Below, one piece after another: positions 30,426 through 40,518 of a stretch of DNA of 64,000 nt (positions within the stretch are counted from its first letter, which is position 1; every line of letters begins with the position of its first letter). Below the pieces are notes generated by a model. The model was not told the DNA's origin and made no database searches. It saw only the letters and a program-made list of their open reading frames with translations. A program made the position numbers and the translations under genes. Origin of the DNA: Phytohabitans suffuscus (lineage in GTDB: Bacteria; Actinomycetota; Actinomycetes; Mycobacteriales; Micromonosporaceae); NCBI RefSeq assembly GCF_011764565.1, contig NZ_AP022871.1:4526320-4590319 (forward strand), read 5' to 3'.

Positions 30426-33400
30426 ATGAAGCTCGCTGGTCTGCTGCCCGCCGCCCTCGGCGATCCGGCGCTGGCCCGCGTCCGCGACCGGGCCCGGGGT
30501 GCCGGGGCTGATGGGCTCGACCTCACCGCGCCCGCGGCGCTGCGGCCCTTCGTCGTGGCGGCGGCCGCGGCGGACACGGCCGCGGGTGGGGCGCGCAGGC
30601 CGGTCCTCGCCGTCACCGCCACGAGCCGGGAGGCCGACGACCTGGCGCTGGCGCTGGGCAGCCTGCTCCCGGCCGACGAGGTGGCGGTCTTCCACTCCTG
30701 GGAAACGCTGCCGCACGAGCGGCTGTCGCCGCGTTCGGACACGGTCGGGCGGCGGCTGGCTGTCCTGCGGCGGCTGGCGCACCCGCAGGGGAGCCCGCTG
30801 CGGGTGGTCGTCGCGCCGGTCCGGTCGGTGTTGCAGCCGATGCTCAAGGGGTTGGGCGACCTGGAGCCGGTCGAGCTGCGGCCCGGGGCCGAGGCGGCGC
30901 TGGAAGACGTGGCGCGGCGGCTGACCGACATGGCGTACGCGCGGGTCGACCTGGTGACCAAGCGTGGCGAGTTCGCCGTGCGCGGCGGGATCCTCGACAT
31001 CTTCCCGCCGACCGACGAGCATCCGTCGCGGGTGGAGTTCTGGGGCGACGAGGTCGAGGAGATCCGTACGTTCGCGGTCGCCGACCAACGCACCATCGAG
31101 GCGGTCCAGCACCTCTGGGCGCCGCCTTGCCGCGAGCTGCTGCTCACGCCGGAGGTCCGGGAAAGGGCAGCCGAGCTGGCCGTGAAGCACCCGGAGCTGG
31201 AGGAGATCCTCGAAAAGCTGGCCGAGGGCATCCCGGTCGAGGGCATGGAGTCGCTCGCGCCGGCGCTGCTCGACGGCACCGACAGCATGGAGCTGCTGGT
31301 CAACGTCATGCCGGCCGGCACCCACGTGCTGCTGTGCGACCCGGAGCGGATCCGCACGCGGGCGCACGACCTGGTCCGTACCTCGGCTGAGTTCCTGGAG
31401 GCCAGCTGGGCCGCGGCCGCCGTCGGTGGCCAGGCCCCGGTCGACCTCGGCGCCGCCGCCTTCAAGACGCTCGCCGAGGCACGCGCGGTCGCCGGCGACC
31501 TCGGGCTCCCGTGGTGGACGCTCTCTCCGTTCGGCCTGGCCGAGGCGGAGGCGCCGGGACCGGAGGCGCGGCCGTGGGAGGACCCGCTGCCCGAGGTGAC
31601 GGTGACGCCCGACCTCGGCGACGTGATCACGATGGCCGCCCAGGCGGTGCCGCTCTACCACGGCGAGACCGCGCGGGTGGTCGACGACCTCAAGCGGTGG
31701 TCCGGCGACGGCTGGGCGGTGGCGCTGGTCTTCGAGGGGCACGGGCCGGCCCAGCGGGCGGTCGAGGTGCTGCACGACGCGGGCGTCGGGGCCACGATCG
31801 TCGAGTCGATCGACGCGCCGCCGCAGCCGGGGCAGCTGCTGGTGAGCTGCGGCGCGCTCAACCACGGCTTCCTCGACGAGGTCGCCCGGTTCGCGGTGAT
31901 CACCGGAAACGACATCACCGGCGGGCGCGGGGCCTCCACCCGCGACATGCGCAAGATGCCGAGCCGGCGGCGCAACACGATCGACCCGCTTGAGCTGCGG
32001 GCCGGCGACTTCGTCGTGCACGAGCAGCACGGCATCGGCAGGTACGTCGAGCTGGTGCAGCGCACGGTCAACGGCGCTTCCCGCGAGTACCTGGTCATCG
32101 AGTACGCGGCGAGCAAGCGCGGCCAGCCCGGCGACCGCCTCTTCGTACCGACCGACCAGCTCGACCAGCTCTCGCGCTACGTGGGCGGGGAAAACCCGGC
32201 GCTGCACAAGATGGGCGGCGCGGAGTGGCAGAAGGCGAAGGCGCGGGCCCGCAAGGCCGTCCGCGAGATCGCCGCCCAGCTGATCCAGCTCTACGCCGCG
32301 CGCAAGGCGTCCAAGGGGTACGCGTTCGGGCCGGACACGCCGTGGCAGCGGGAGCTTGAGGACGCCTTCCCGTACACCGAGACGCCCGACCAGCTGGCCG
32401 CCATCGAAGAGGTCAAGCACGACATGGAGCAGCCGACCCCGATGGACCGGCTGATCTGCGGCGACGTGGGCTACGGCAAGACCGAGATCGCGGTACGGGC
32501 GGCGTTCAAGGCGGTGCAGGACGGCAAGCAGGTGGCGGTGCTCGTGCCCACCACGCTGCTGGCGCAGCAGCACTACAACACGTTCACCGACCGGATGGGG
32601 CAGTTCCCCCTGGAGATCCGGCAGCTGTCCCGCTTCCAGACGCCGCGCGAGTCCGAGCAGACGCTGGCCAAGGCCGCCGACGGCAGCGCCGACATCGTGA
32701 TCGGTACGCACCGGCTGCTGCAGACCTCCACCCGGTTCAAGAACCTGGGCATGGTGATCGTCGACGAGGAGCAGCGCTTCGGCGTGGAGCACAAGGAGTA
32801 CCTGAAGCAGCTCCGCACCGCCGTCGACGTGCTCACGATGTCGGCCACCCCGATCCCGCGCACGCTGGAGATGGCGATCACCGGCATCCGAGAGATGTCG
32901 ACGATCGCCACGCCGCCGGAGGAGCGGCACCCGGTGCTGACGTTCGTGGGCGCGTACGACGACAAGCAGGTCGCCGCCTCCATCCACCGCGAGCTGCTCC
33001 GCGACGGCCAGGTCTTCTACCTGCACAACCGGGTCGAGTCGATCGACCGGGCGGCGCGGCGGATCCGCGAGCTGGTGCCCGAGGCGCGGGTGGCGGTGGC
33101 GCACGGCCAGATGGGCGAAGACGCCCTGGAAAAGGTGATGGTCGGCTTCTGGGAGAAGGAGTACGACGTCCTCGTCTGCACCACGATCGTCGAGTCGGGC
33201 ATCGACATCCCCAACGCCAACACGCTCATCGTCGAGCGGGCCGACCTGCTCGGCCTCGCCCAGCTGCACCAGATCCGGGGCCGGGTCGGGCGCGGTCGCG
33301 AGCGGGCGTACGCGTACTTCCTCTACCCCCGCGAAAAGCCGCTCACCGAGCACGCGCACGAGCGGCTCGCCACGATCGCGCAGCACACCGAGCTGGGCGC

Positions 33401-34045
33401 CGGCATGTACGTGGCGATGAAGGACCTGGAGATCCGCGGCGCCGGCAACCTGCTCGGCGGCGAGCAGTCCGGGCACATCGAGGGCGTCGGCTTCGACCTG
33501 TACGTGCGGATGGTCGGCGAGGCGGTCCAGCAGTTCAAGGGGAGCGCCCGGCCGAGGAGGAGGTCGACGTCAAGATCGACCTGCCGGTCGACGCGCACCT
33601 GCCGCACGACTACGTCGGGGTCGAGCGGCTGCGGCTGGAGATGTACCGCAAGCTCGCCTCCGCCCGCACCCCGGCCGAGCTGGACGAGGCGGTGGTGGAG
33701 ATGCGCGACCGGTACGGCGAGCCGCCGGCACCTGTCGCCAACCTCGTGGCGGTGGCCCGGTTCCGGCTCGTCGCCCGCTCGTACGGCCTCACCGACGTCT
33801 CCGTGCAGGGCAAGCACGTGCGCTTCGCCCCGCTGGCGCTGCCCGACTCCAAGCAGCTGCGGCTCAAGCGCTACCACCCGGACGCCGTGTACAAGCACGC
33901 GACCGAGCAGGTGAGCGTGCCCCGGCCGAGCACCCGCCGGATCGGCGGCGAGCCGCTGCGCGACCAGGCACTGCTGGAGTGGTGCGCGCAGTTGCTCAAG
34001 GACCTTCTCGGCGACCCCGTACCGGCTGGGGCGAGCGGCGCGTGA
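30426..34045 (+). CDS. mfd: transcription-repair coupling factor Mfd; frameshift at 33539-33542
   Basis: About 1206 residues once one G is added to the G4 run 33539-33542, which restores QQFKGERPAEEEVDVKIDLP; as given, the frame ends at 33914 in unrelated sequence while the true C-terminus runs to 34045 in another frame. ATG 30426 has GGGGAGG 7 nt upstream. Visible parts: N-terminal UvrB-like module (FHSWETLPHERLSPRSDTVG), RNA-polymerase-interacting domain (LRAGDFVVHEQHGIGRY), helicase motifs with Walker A GDVGYGKTE and DEEQ box (VIVDEEQRFGVEHKE), SATPIPRTL, and RGRVGRGRERAYAYF. Mfd removes stalled RNA polymerase and recruits UvrA. The break falls between the helicase and the C-terminal UvrA-inhibitory domain. 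Confidence 0.95.
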
Positions 34046-34058
34046 GAGAGTGTCGGCC

Positions 34059-34802
34059 ATGAACCGTGGTCGCCGGCTGGCATCCATCCTCGTCGCCGCC
34101 TCGCTGGGCCTCGGCAGCCTCGTCGGTTGCCAGTCGGAAACCGGCAAGGCCGCGTTCATCGGCGACACGACGATCACCGAGGACCGGGTGTCCCAGGTGT
34201 TCGACGACGCGGTGGCGAAGACGCCCAAGCAGGAGCCCGGCCCGGAAGAGCCCGGCCCGGAGGCGTCCGGCTCGCCGGCGCCCGCCGCGGAGCTGCCGGT
34301 CACCCGCCAGGAGGTCGTCGACCTGCTGGTGAGCCTCGAGCTGGCCCGGCGCGTGGTCAAGGAAAAGAACATGCCGCCGGCGAAGGAGCCCACCGAGCCG
34401 GCCGAGATCGCCCAGGCGCTGGCCGTGGCGGGCGACAGCGAGTATGTGAAGCTGTGGGCCGAGTGGCTCGACCTGCAGACGGTCATCACCGAAAACACGC
34501 CCCGCGCCACGCTCACCGACGAGGGCATCATGACGGTGTACCGGGCGCTGGCCGAGGCCGGTGCGATCCAGCCCGGCCTGCCGGTCGAGCAGGTGCGCGA
34601 GCAGTTCGGGGCGGCGATCTTCGCCGAGGCCGCGATCCTCGTGTCGACCTCGCTGGGCGCCGAGGCGGAGACGACCAAGACCAAGGTCAACCCGAAGTAC
34701 GACCCGATCAGCGCTCCGATGGCGGTCGGCACCCAGCAGGGCCCGGTCTTCTACAACCTGCCGTACATCTCGTCCGACATGGTGACCGACGTCTCCCTAT
34801 GA
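34059..34802 (+). CDS. SurA-N-like lipoprotein
   Basis: 247 residues from ATG 34059. The N-terminal signal ends in LVGC, a lipobox, so the mature protein is anchored on the outer face of the membrane. It then reads ETGKAAFIGDTTITEDRV, the beginning of a SurA N-terminal-type chaperone domain, with a Pro/Glu-rich insertion (about 57-75) and helical remainder. No parvulin PPIase domain follows. This gene regularly sits between mfd and mazG in actinomycetes; spacing here is 13 nt on both sides, suggesting one operon. Role probably in folding of exported proteins. Confidence 0.8.
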   Translation: MNRGRRLASILVAASLGLGSLVGCQSETGKAAFIGDTTITEDRVSQVFDDAVAKTPKQEPGPEEPGPEASGSPAPAAELPVTRQEVVDLLVSLELARRVVKEKNMPPAKEPTEPAEIAQALAVAGDSEYVKLWAEWLDLQTVITENTPRATLTDEGIMTVYRALAEAGAIQPGLPVEQVREQFGAAIFAEAAILVSTSLGAEAETTKTKVNPKYDPISAPMAVGTQQGPVFYNLPYISSDMVTDVSL

Positions 34803-34815
34803 CGGTCTGGTCCTC

Positions 34816-35763
34816 GTGACGGCACGGCTCGTACTGCTCGTCACCTCGCCCCGCATGCCGGCCGGTCTGCTGACGGCGGAGGCGTGGGACCTCGTACGCG
34901 CGCACCCGGTGCTCACCGCCGCGGAGAGCGGGCTGGCCTTCGCGGTACGGGCCTCGGGCGGCTCGGTGACGATCGCCAGCGGCACGGACGCCCTGCTGGA
35001 GGCGGCCGGCGCGGACGGTACCGCGGTGTGGCTGGCCAGCCCGACCGGCGACGAGGACTTCGCCCGCGAGCTCGGCCTGCGCCTGACCCGCGAGCCGGGA
35101 CGGGCCGTGCTTGAGCTGATGTACGGCTCGTGGGACCCGCCCGGCGCCCGCCTGCTCGACGCCGTGACCGTGATGGACCGGCTCATGTCGCCCGGCGGTG
35201 ACCCGTGGAAGCGGCAGCAGACCCACGCGACGCTGGCGCAGTTCCTGCTGGAGGAGTGCTACGAGGCGTACGACGCGATCGAGGCCGCCGACCTCGGCGC
35301 GCTCCGCGAGGAGCTGGGCGACGTGCTGCTGCAGGTGGTGCTGCACGCCCGGCTCGCCGAGGAGCTGCCCGAAGGCGAGCGGTGGTCGGTCGACGACGTG
35401 GCCGGCGACCTGGTGGCAAAGCTGATCCGCCGCAACCCGCACGTCTTCGCCGGCGCCAGGGTCGCCGACGTGGACGAGATCGTGGAGAACTGGGAGCAGA
35501 TCAAGCGGGCCGAAAAGTCTCGCGAGTCGGCCGTAGACGGCATCGCGCTCGCCCAGCCGGCTCTCTCCCTGGCCGCGAAGATCATGCAGCGGGCGGAGCG
35601 GGCCGGGCTGGACGTGCCGTTGCCTCAAGCCGACGACGATCTCGGCGCGGCGCTGCTGGCCATCGTCGCCGGCGCGCGCTCGCGCGGGTTGGACGCCGAG
35701 GCCGCGCTCCGCCGGGCCGCGCTGTCGTACGCCGACTCGGTGCGCGCCGCCGAAGCCGGCTGA
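34816..35763 (+). CDS. mazG: nucleoside triphosphate pyrophosphohydrolase MazG
   Basis: 315 residues from GTG 34816. The N-terminal about 110 residues form the actinobacterial extension; the MazG core begins at VMDRLMSPGGDPWKRQQTH and has the metal-binding EECYEAYDAI (EExxE) and EELGDVLLQVVLH helices, followed by VFAGARVADVDEIVENWEQIK. It hydrolyses (d)NTPs to monophosphates plus pyrophosphate, cleaning the nucleotide pool. Third gene of the mfd unit. Its last 139 bases are overlapped on the other strand by the extended tail of the EamA transporter frame. Confidence 0.92.
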   Translation: MTARLVLLVTSPRMPAGLLTAEAWDLVRAHPVLTAAESGLAFAVRASGGSVTIASGTDALLEAAGADGTAVWLASPTGDEDFARELGLRLTREPGRAVLELMYGSWDPPGARLLDAVTVMDRLMSPGGDPWKRQQTHATLAQFLLEECYEAYDAIEAADLGALREELGDVLLQVVLHARLAEELPEGERWSVDDVAGDLVAKLIRRNPHVFAGARVADVDEIVENWEQIKRAEKSRESAVDGIALAQPALSLAAKIMQRAERAGLDVPLPQADDDLGAALLAIVAGARSRGLDAEAALRRAALSYADSVRAAEAG

Positions 35764-36845
35764 GCGGCGAGCCCGCCCCGGGCGTCGAGCGAGCGGAGCG
35801 AGCGCGGCCAGCGGAGCCGCGGGGTCGGCAAGATCCGGTCCGAGGAGCGAAGCGACGGGACTGGATCGCGGCGCCTGCCTGCGGCGGCCAGCGAGCGGAG
35901 CGAGCGCGGCCAGCAGAGCCGCGGGGTCGGCAAGATTCGGTCCGAGGAGCGAAGCGACGGGACTGGATCGCGGCGGCTGCCTGCGGCGGCCAGCGAGCGG
36001 AGCGAGCGCGGCCAGCAGAGCCCCACCGCCAGCCCGACCGCGACCACGAGCACGCCCGCGCTCTGGCCGGGATCGGGGAGGCGGCCGGCCTGGATCGCGG
36101 CGGTGACCAGCGTCGCCACCGGCATCAGGCCGACGATCATGCCGGCCCGCTCCACGCCGAGCCGCTGCAGCCCGGTGAACCAGGCCAGGAACGCCACCAC
36201 CGTCATCAGCAGCGCGAGGTAGGCGAGCGTGCTCGCCTCGACCGCAGTGGGCACCCGCCAGCGGGCCACCTCGCCGGCCGCGACGCCGCCCACCAGCAGC
36301 AGCGGCACGGCGAGCCCGCAGCTGTACGCGGCCACCCGGATCGCGCCCAGCCGGGGCAGCACCGCGGCGGCGAGCAGCGAGAAGAGCACCTCGCCGGCCA
36401 GCGCGCCGAGCGAGGCGAGCACCCCGATCGTGTCGGCCCTGCCGGAGCCCTGCACGAGGGCCGTACCGCCGACGACCACCGCCGCGGCCACCACGATCCG
36501 GGCGGTCGGGCGGGCGCCGCGCAGCAGCGGGGCGAGCAGCGCCAGGCCGAGCGGGGCGGCGCCGATCACCGTACCGACGACGGCCGCGTCCGCGTGCGGC
36601 AGCGCGACGAGGACGCAGACGTTGAACCCGGCCAGCCCGGTCGCCGCCAGCACCGTGAGGATGCCCAGCTCACGGCCGGTCGGACGGGCGCGGCCACGGA
36701 CGAGCAGGGCGAGGATCAGGGCAGCCACCCCGTACCGGAGGGCCTGTCCGGTCAGGGTGGGGAAGTCGAGGATCAGCTGGCTCAGCGACACCGAGCTTCC
36801 GACGATCAACATGCCCGCGACGCAGAGCAGCGCACCAACCTTCAT
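35625..36845 (-). CDS. EamA/DMT-family transporter with repeat-derived C-terminal tail
   Basis: From ATG 36845 the first about 273 residues form ten hydrophobic segments in two EamA halves (start KVGALLCVAGMLIVG; second half GVLASLGALAGEVLFSLL), the size of a normal drug/metabolite exporter. After GLAVGL at about 36024 the frame runs into a 102-bp tandem repeat, adding a repeated 34-residue basic segment (WPRSLRSLAAAG...), and then across the antisense of mazG to a stop at 35625. The tail of about 130 residues is probably a by-product of repeat insertion that removed the original stop. Substrate unknown; divergent from the MocR regulator, which may control it. Confidence 0.75.
   Translation of the reverse strand: MKVGALLCVAGMLIVGSSVSLSQLILDFPTLTGQALRYGVAALILALLVRGRARPTGRELGILTVLAATGLAGFNVCVLVALPHADAAVVGTVIGAAPLGLALLAPLLRGARPTARIVVAAAVVVGGTALVQGSGRADTIGVLASLGALAGEVLFSLLAAAVLPRLGAIRVAAYSCGLAVPLLLVGGVAAGEVARWRVPTAVEASTLAYLALLMTVVAFLAWFTGLQRLGVERAGMIVGLMPVATLVTAAIQAGRLPDPGQSAGVLVVAVGLAVGLCWPRSLRSLAAAGSRRDPVPSLRSSDRILPTPRLCWPRSLRSLAAAGRRRDPVPSLRSSDRILPTPRLRWPRSLRSLDARGGLAAQPASAARTESAYDSAARRSAASASNPRERAPATMASSAAPRSSSA
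35788..36022. repeat. 102-bp tandem repeat, 2.3 copies
   Basis: Copies at 35788-35889, 35890-35991 and a 31-nt partial at 35992-36022. The two full copies differ at about three positions. Each begins AGCGAGCGGAGCGAGCGCGG and contains GAGGAGCGAAGCGACGGG. The period is a multiple of three, so it keeps the transporter frame open. Confidence 0.92.
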
Positions 36846-36928
36846 GACGCCGACGGTATGGTGGCAGTGGTCCGCCAGACAGGGCCACTTGAGCGCGGTA
36901 TCAGGGGACCATTTGACGGAGGGTCGCT

Positions 36929-38322
36929 GTGTGGGAGGCGCTGGTACAGCTCGACCGCGGCCGGCCCGGTCTGGCCGACCAGCTCGTCGACACGCTCCGC
37001 GAGGCCATCGCCGACGGCCGCCTTCCCCCTGGCACCCGCCTCCCCTCGACCCGCGCCCTGGCCAAGGACCTGGCCCTGTCCAGGGGCGTGGTCGTCGAAG
37101 CCTACGAACAGCTGGCCGCCGAAGGGCGCCTGCTCTCCCGCCAGGGCGCCGGGACCGTGGTCGCGGGGTTGGTCAGGGAGACGGTGGAGCGGCGCGCCGC
37201 CGACCTGCCCAACCGAGTCCCTGATCAACCGCACACGCTGCTGCGGCCGGGGGTGCCGGACTTCGGGATGTTTCCGCGGGCGGCCTGGCGGCGGGTCTAC
37301 GAACGGACGCTCATGGGGATGGCGGACGCGGCTCTCGACTACGGGGATCCGTCGGGGCCCGGCGGCTGCGCGTCGAGCTGGCCAGCTACCTGGGGCGGGT
37401 GCGCGGGGCGCGGGTCGATCCGGGCGGTGTCGTGGTGACGACGGGGGCGGCGCAGGGGTTCGCGGTGCTGGCGGCGGCGCTGCGGGCGGGCGGGGCGACC
37501 GCGATCGGGTTCGAGGAGCCGGGCAGCTACGGGGTGCGGGGTCACCTGGAGAGCCACGGCCTGCGGCTGGTGCCCGTGCCGGTCGACGGCGACGGGATCG
37601 ACGTGGCCGCGCTGGATCGCTCGGGCACGCCCGCGGTGTTCGTGACGCCGGCCCACCAGTTTCCGACCGGCGTGGTGCTCGCGCCGGGGCGGCGGGCGGC
37701 GCTCGTGGAGTGGGCGCGGCGCACCGGCGGGCTGATCGTCGAGGACGACTACGACGCCGAGTTCCGGTACGACCGCGACCCGGTCGGGTGCCTCCAGGGC
37801 ATCGCCCCGGACGAGGTCGCGTACATCGGCTCGGTCAGCAAGGCACTCGCTCCGGCGCTGCGGCTCGGCTGGCTGGCCGTACCCGGGAAATGGCGGGACG
37901 CGGTGGCCGAGCGGAAGGCGTGGGCCGACCTCGGCGGACCTGTCCTGGAGCAGTTGGCGTTCGCCGAGCTGCTGGCCAGCGGCGGGTACGACCGGCACCT
38001 GCGCCGGGCCCGCCTGGAGCACCGGCGGCGGCGCGACGCGCTCGTCACGGCCCTGCGGCGGCACCTGCCCGGGCTGCGGATCTCCGGCGTCGCGGCCGGC
38101 CTGCACCTGGTGGTCGAGCTGCCGGAGGGCGTCGACGACGAGGCCGTGGCCGGGCGGGCGCGGGCGGCCGGGCTGGGGCCGCTGCCACTGTCCCGCATGC
38201 GCCTGTCCGGTGGCGGGCCGCCCGGTCTGGTACTCGGTTACGCGGCCAACGCGCCCGGGGAGCTCGAAACGGCGGTCGCGCGTCTCGGAACGCTGGTCAC
38301 CTCGCCCCGCGAAGCGGTGTGA
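36929..38322 (+). CDS. MocR/GabR-type regulator (GntR-HTH plus aminotransferase domain); frameshift at 37354-37360
   Basis: GTG 36929 with GGAGGG 5 nt upstream. The GntR winged helix (LREAIADGRLPPGTRLPSTR) ends near residue 75; the class I aminotransferase-like domain starts at LLRPGVPDFGMFPRAAWRR. The frame breaks in GGGGCCC at 37354-37360; one added base gives GDPSGARRLRVELASYLG and a protein of 464 residues. The PLP lysine is in SVSKALAPALRLGW, and VEDDYDAEFRYDR is the pyridine-binding region. Such regulators sense PLP or amino compounds and usually control a divergent gene; here that is the EamA transporter, 83 nt away. Confidence 0.85.
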
Positions 38323-38357
38323 GCGCGAGGCAGTGGGAAAAGAGCTAGCGTCTGTCC

Positions 38358-39968
38358 ATGGCGCAGTTCGTACCGCTCGCTGAGCGCATCGTCGACGCAG
38401 TCCTGGAAAGCAACCCGACGCTCGCCTCCTATGTGGGCGATCACCGCTTCGACGACAGGTTGCCCGACCTGTCCAGCAGCGGCGTGACCGCCCAGGTGGC
38501 GATGCTGCGCGACGCCGCCAACGCGCTCGCCGAGGTCGACGCCGACGTCCTCGACCCGCCGGAGCAGGTCGACCACGCGGTACTGACCGCGCTTGTCGAG
38601 CGAGGGCTCTTCGAGGCCACGGAGATCCGCGGGCACGAGTGGGACCCGCTTGAGCACAATCCCGCCCCGCTGCTCTACAACCTGATCGCCCGCCCGTTCG
38701 CCCCGACCGAGGAGCGGCTGGCCAGCCTCACCGGCCGCCTCGCCGCCGTACCCGACGCGTTGCTCACCGCCCGCGCCGCGCTGCGCGAGATGCCGCGGAT
38801 ACACGCCGAGATCGCCGCCGGGCAGTTCGCCGGCGCCGCCGCGCTGGTGCGCGAGGAGGTGCCGGGCTTGCTCGCCGCGGCGCCCGGGATGCGGGCCACG
38901 GTGGAGCCGGCGGCCGCGACCGCGGTGGCCGAGCTCGACGGGTTCGCGGCGTGGCTGCGCTCCAGAGTGGACACCACCGACCGCGACCCGCGGCTGGGCC
39001 GGCGACTCTGGGAGGCGCGGCTGTGGCACACGCTCGACACCGAGCTGCCCGCCGCGCAGGTCCTCTCCCGCGCGCAGGCCAACCTTGAGCGGGTGACCGA
39101 GGAGATCCGCGAGGCCGCCGCCGAGCTGGTCGGCGGCCCGGCGGACGACGCGACCGTGCGCCGCGCGCTCGACCAGCTCGCCGCGCAGCGGCCGGACGAG
39201 GAGTCCATCGTGGACCTCGCGAAGGTGACGCTCGGCGAGACCACCGACTTCGTCCGCGCCCACGACATCGTCGGGCTCATCGACGACCCGTGCGAGATCC
39301 TGCCGATGCCCGCCTTCGCGCGCGGCGTCGCGGTGGCGTACTGCGACGCGCCCGGCCCGCTGGAGTCCGGCGGGCTGCCGACGTTCTACTGCATCGCGCC
39401 GGCGCCCGCGGACTGGCCGGCGGAGCGGATCGAGTCGTTCTACCGCGAGTACAACGACCACATGATCCGCAACCTCACCGTGCACGAGGCGATGCCGGGC
39501 CACTTCCTGCAGCTCGCCCACGCGCGGCGCTTCCGGGGCTCGACCCGCGTACGGGCGATCGGCATGTCCGGCCCGTTCGTGGAGGGCTGGGCGGTGTACG
39601 CCGAGGAGCTGATGACCGGCCTCGGCTTCGGCGGGCTGCCGATCCGGCTGCAGCAGCTCAAGATGCAGCTGCGGATGAGCATCAACGCGATCCTCGACCA
39701 GCTCGTGCACTGCGAGGAGCTGTCCGAGGCGGACGGGATGGCGCTGATGACCGGCCCCGGCTTCCAGGAGGAGGGCGAGGCGGCCGGCAAGTGGCGCCGG
39801 GCCCTGATCACCTCGACCCAGCTCTCCACGTACTTCGTCGGCTACACCGAGGTCGCCGAGATCGCGGCGGCCCGCCCGGCCGGCACCTCGCCGCGCGCGT
39901 GGCACGACGCGATGCTGGCGCACGGCTCCCCGCCGCCGCGCCACCTCCGCGCCCTGCTCGGCGTCTGA
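38358..39968 (+). CDS. DUF885 family zinc metallopeptidase-like protein
   Basis: 536 residues, intact frame. Family markers: NAPLLYNLIA-like NPAPLLYNLIARP near residue 100, YNDHMIRNLTVHEAMPGHFLQ with an HExxxGH-type zinc motif (VHEAMPGH) and FVEGWAVYAEELM with the downstream glutamate. No signal peptide is visible, so it is probably cytoplasmic. DUF885 proteins are predicted peptidases of the M32/M3-like clan; substrates are mostly unknown. It stands 35 nt after the MocR gene on the same strand and 34 nt before the ECF sigma gene. Confidence 0.85.
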   Translation: MAQFVPLAERIVDAVLESNPTLASYVGDHRFDDRLPDLSSSGVTAQVAMLRDAANALAEVDADVLDPPEQVDHAVLTALVERGLFEATEIRGHEWDPLEHNPAPLLYNLIARPFAPTEERLASLTGRLAAVPDALLTARAALREMPRIHAEIAAGQFAGAAALVREEVPGLLAAAPGMRATVEPAAATAVAELDGFAAWLRSRVDTTDRDPRLGRRLWEARLWHTLDTELPAAQVLSRAQANLERVTEEIREAAAELVGGPADDATVRRALDQLAAQRPDEESIVDLAKVTLGETTDFVRAHDIVGLIDDPCEILPMPAFARGVAVAYCDAPGPLESGGLPTFYCIAPAPADWPAERIESFYREYNDHMIRNLTVHEAMPGHFLQLAHARRFRGSTRVRAIGMSGPFVEGWAVYAEELMTGLGFGGLPIRLQQLKMQLRMSINAILDQLVHCEELSEADGMALMTGPGFQEEGEAAGKWRRALITSTQLSTYFVGYTEVAEIAAARPAGTSPRAWHDAMLAHGSPPPRHLRALLGV

Positions 39969-40002
39969 GGGAACCGGTCGAGCGCCGCCGGCGTGTACGG
40001 GC

Positions 40003-40518
40003 GTGAGCATCACGACGGCGACAGAGGCGACGTCGAGCGCCGACCACTCGGCCTTCGACGACTTCTACGGCGCCCACGTCCAGCGGATCTACCGGGCGCT
40101 CGCGGTCACGCTGGGCAACGACGACCTGGCCCGGGAGGCCGTCGACGAGGCGATGACCCGCGCGTACGCGCACTGGCGCCGGGTTCGCGGGCTCGACAAC
40201 CCGGCGGGCTGGGTGTTTCGGGTCGGCTTCAACTGGGCCACGTCGTGGTGGCGCAAGGTCCGGCGGGAGCAGGGCGTGCTGACCGACGACCGGCACCCGC
40301 GCGCCTCCGCGACCGACCCGGCCGCGATCGCCGCCCGCGAGGCGCTGGCCGGGCTGCCGCTCGGCCAGCGCGCCGTGATCGTCTGCCGCGTGCTGCTCGA
40401 TCTGTCCACTGCCGAGACCGCCGACGCACTCGGGGTCTCGGAGGGCACCGTCAAGAGCCGCCTCTCCCGAGGACTGAGCGCGCTCCGACAGGTGCTGGAA
40501 GAGGGGAGTGAGAGATGA
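40003..40518 (+). CDS. ECF sigma factor (SigE/SCO-type small sigma-70)
   Basis: 171 residues from GTG 40003. Region 2 (FYGAHVQRIYRALAVTLGN...AREAVDEAMTRAYAHWRRV) and region 4 (LPLGQRAVIVCRVLLDLSTAETADALGVSEGTVKSRLSRGL) are complete; region 3 is absent, as in all ECF factors. ATGA overlap with the next gene indicates co-translation with a membrane partner, the usual anti-sigma arrangement. It belongs to the actinobacterial group often paired with a WD40/TolB-like membrane protein. Its regulon cannot be seen. Confidence 0.9.
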   Translation: MSITTATEATSSADHSAFDDFYGAHVQRIYRALAVTLGNDDLAREAVDEAMTRAYAHWRRVRGLDNPAGWVFRVGFNWATSWWRKVRREQGVLTDDRHPRASATDPAAIAAREALAGLPLGQRAVIVCRVLLDLSTAETADALGVSEGTVKSRLSRGLSALRQVLEEGSER

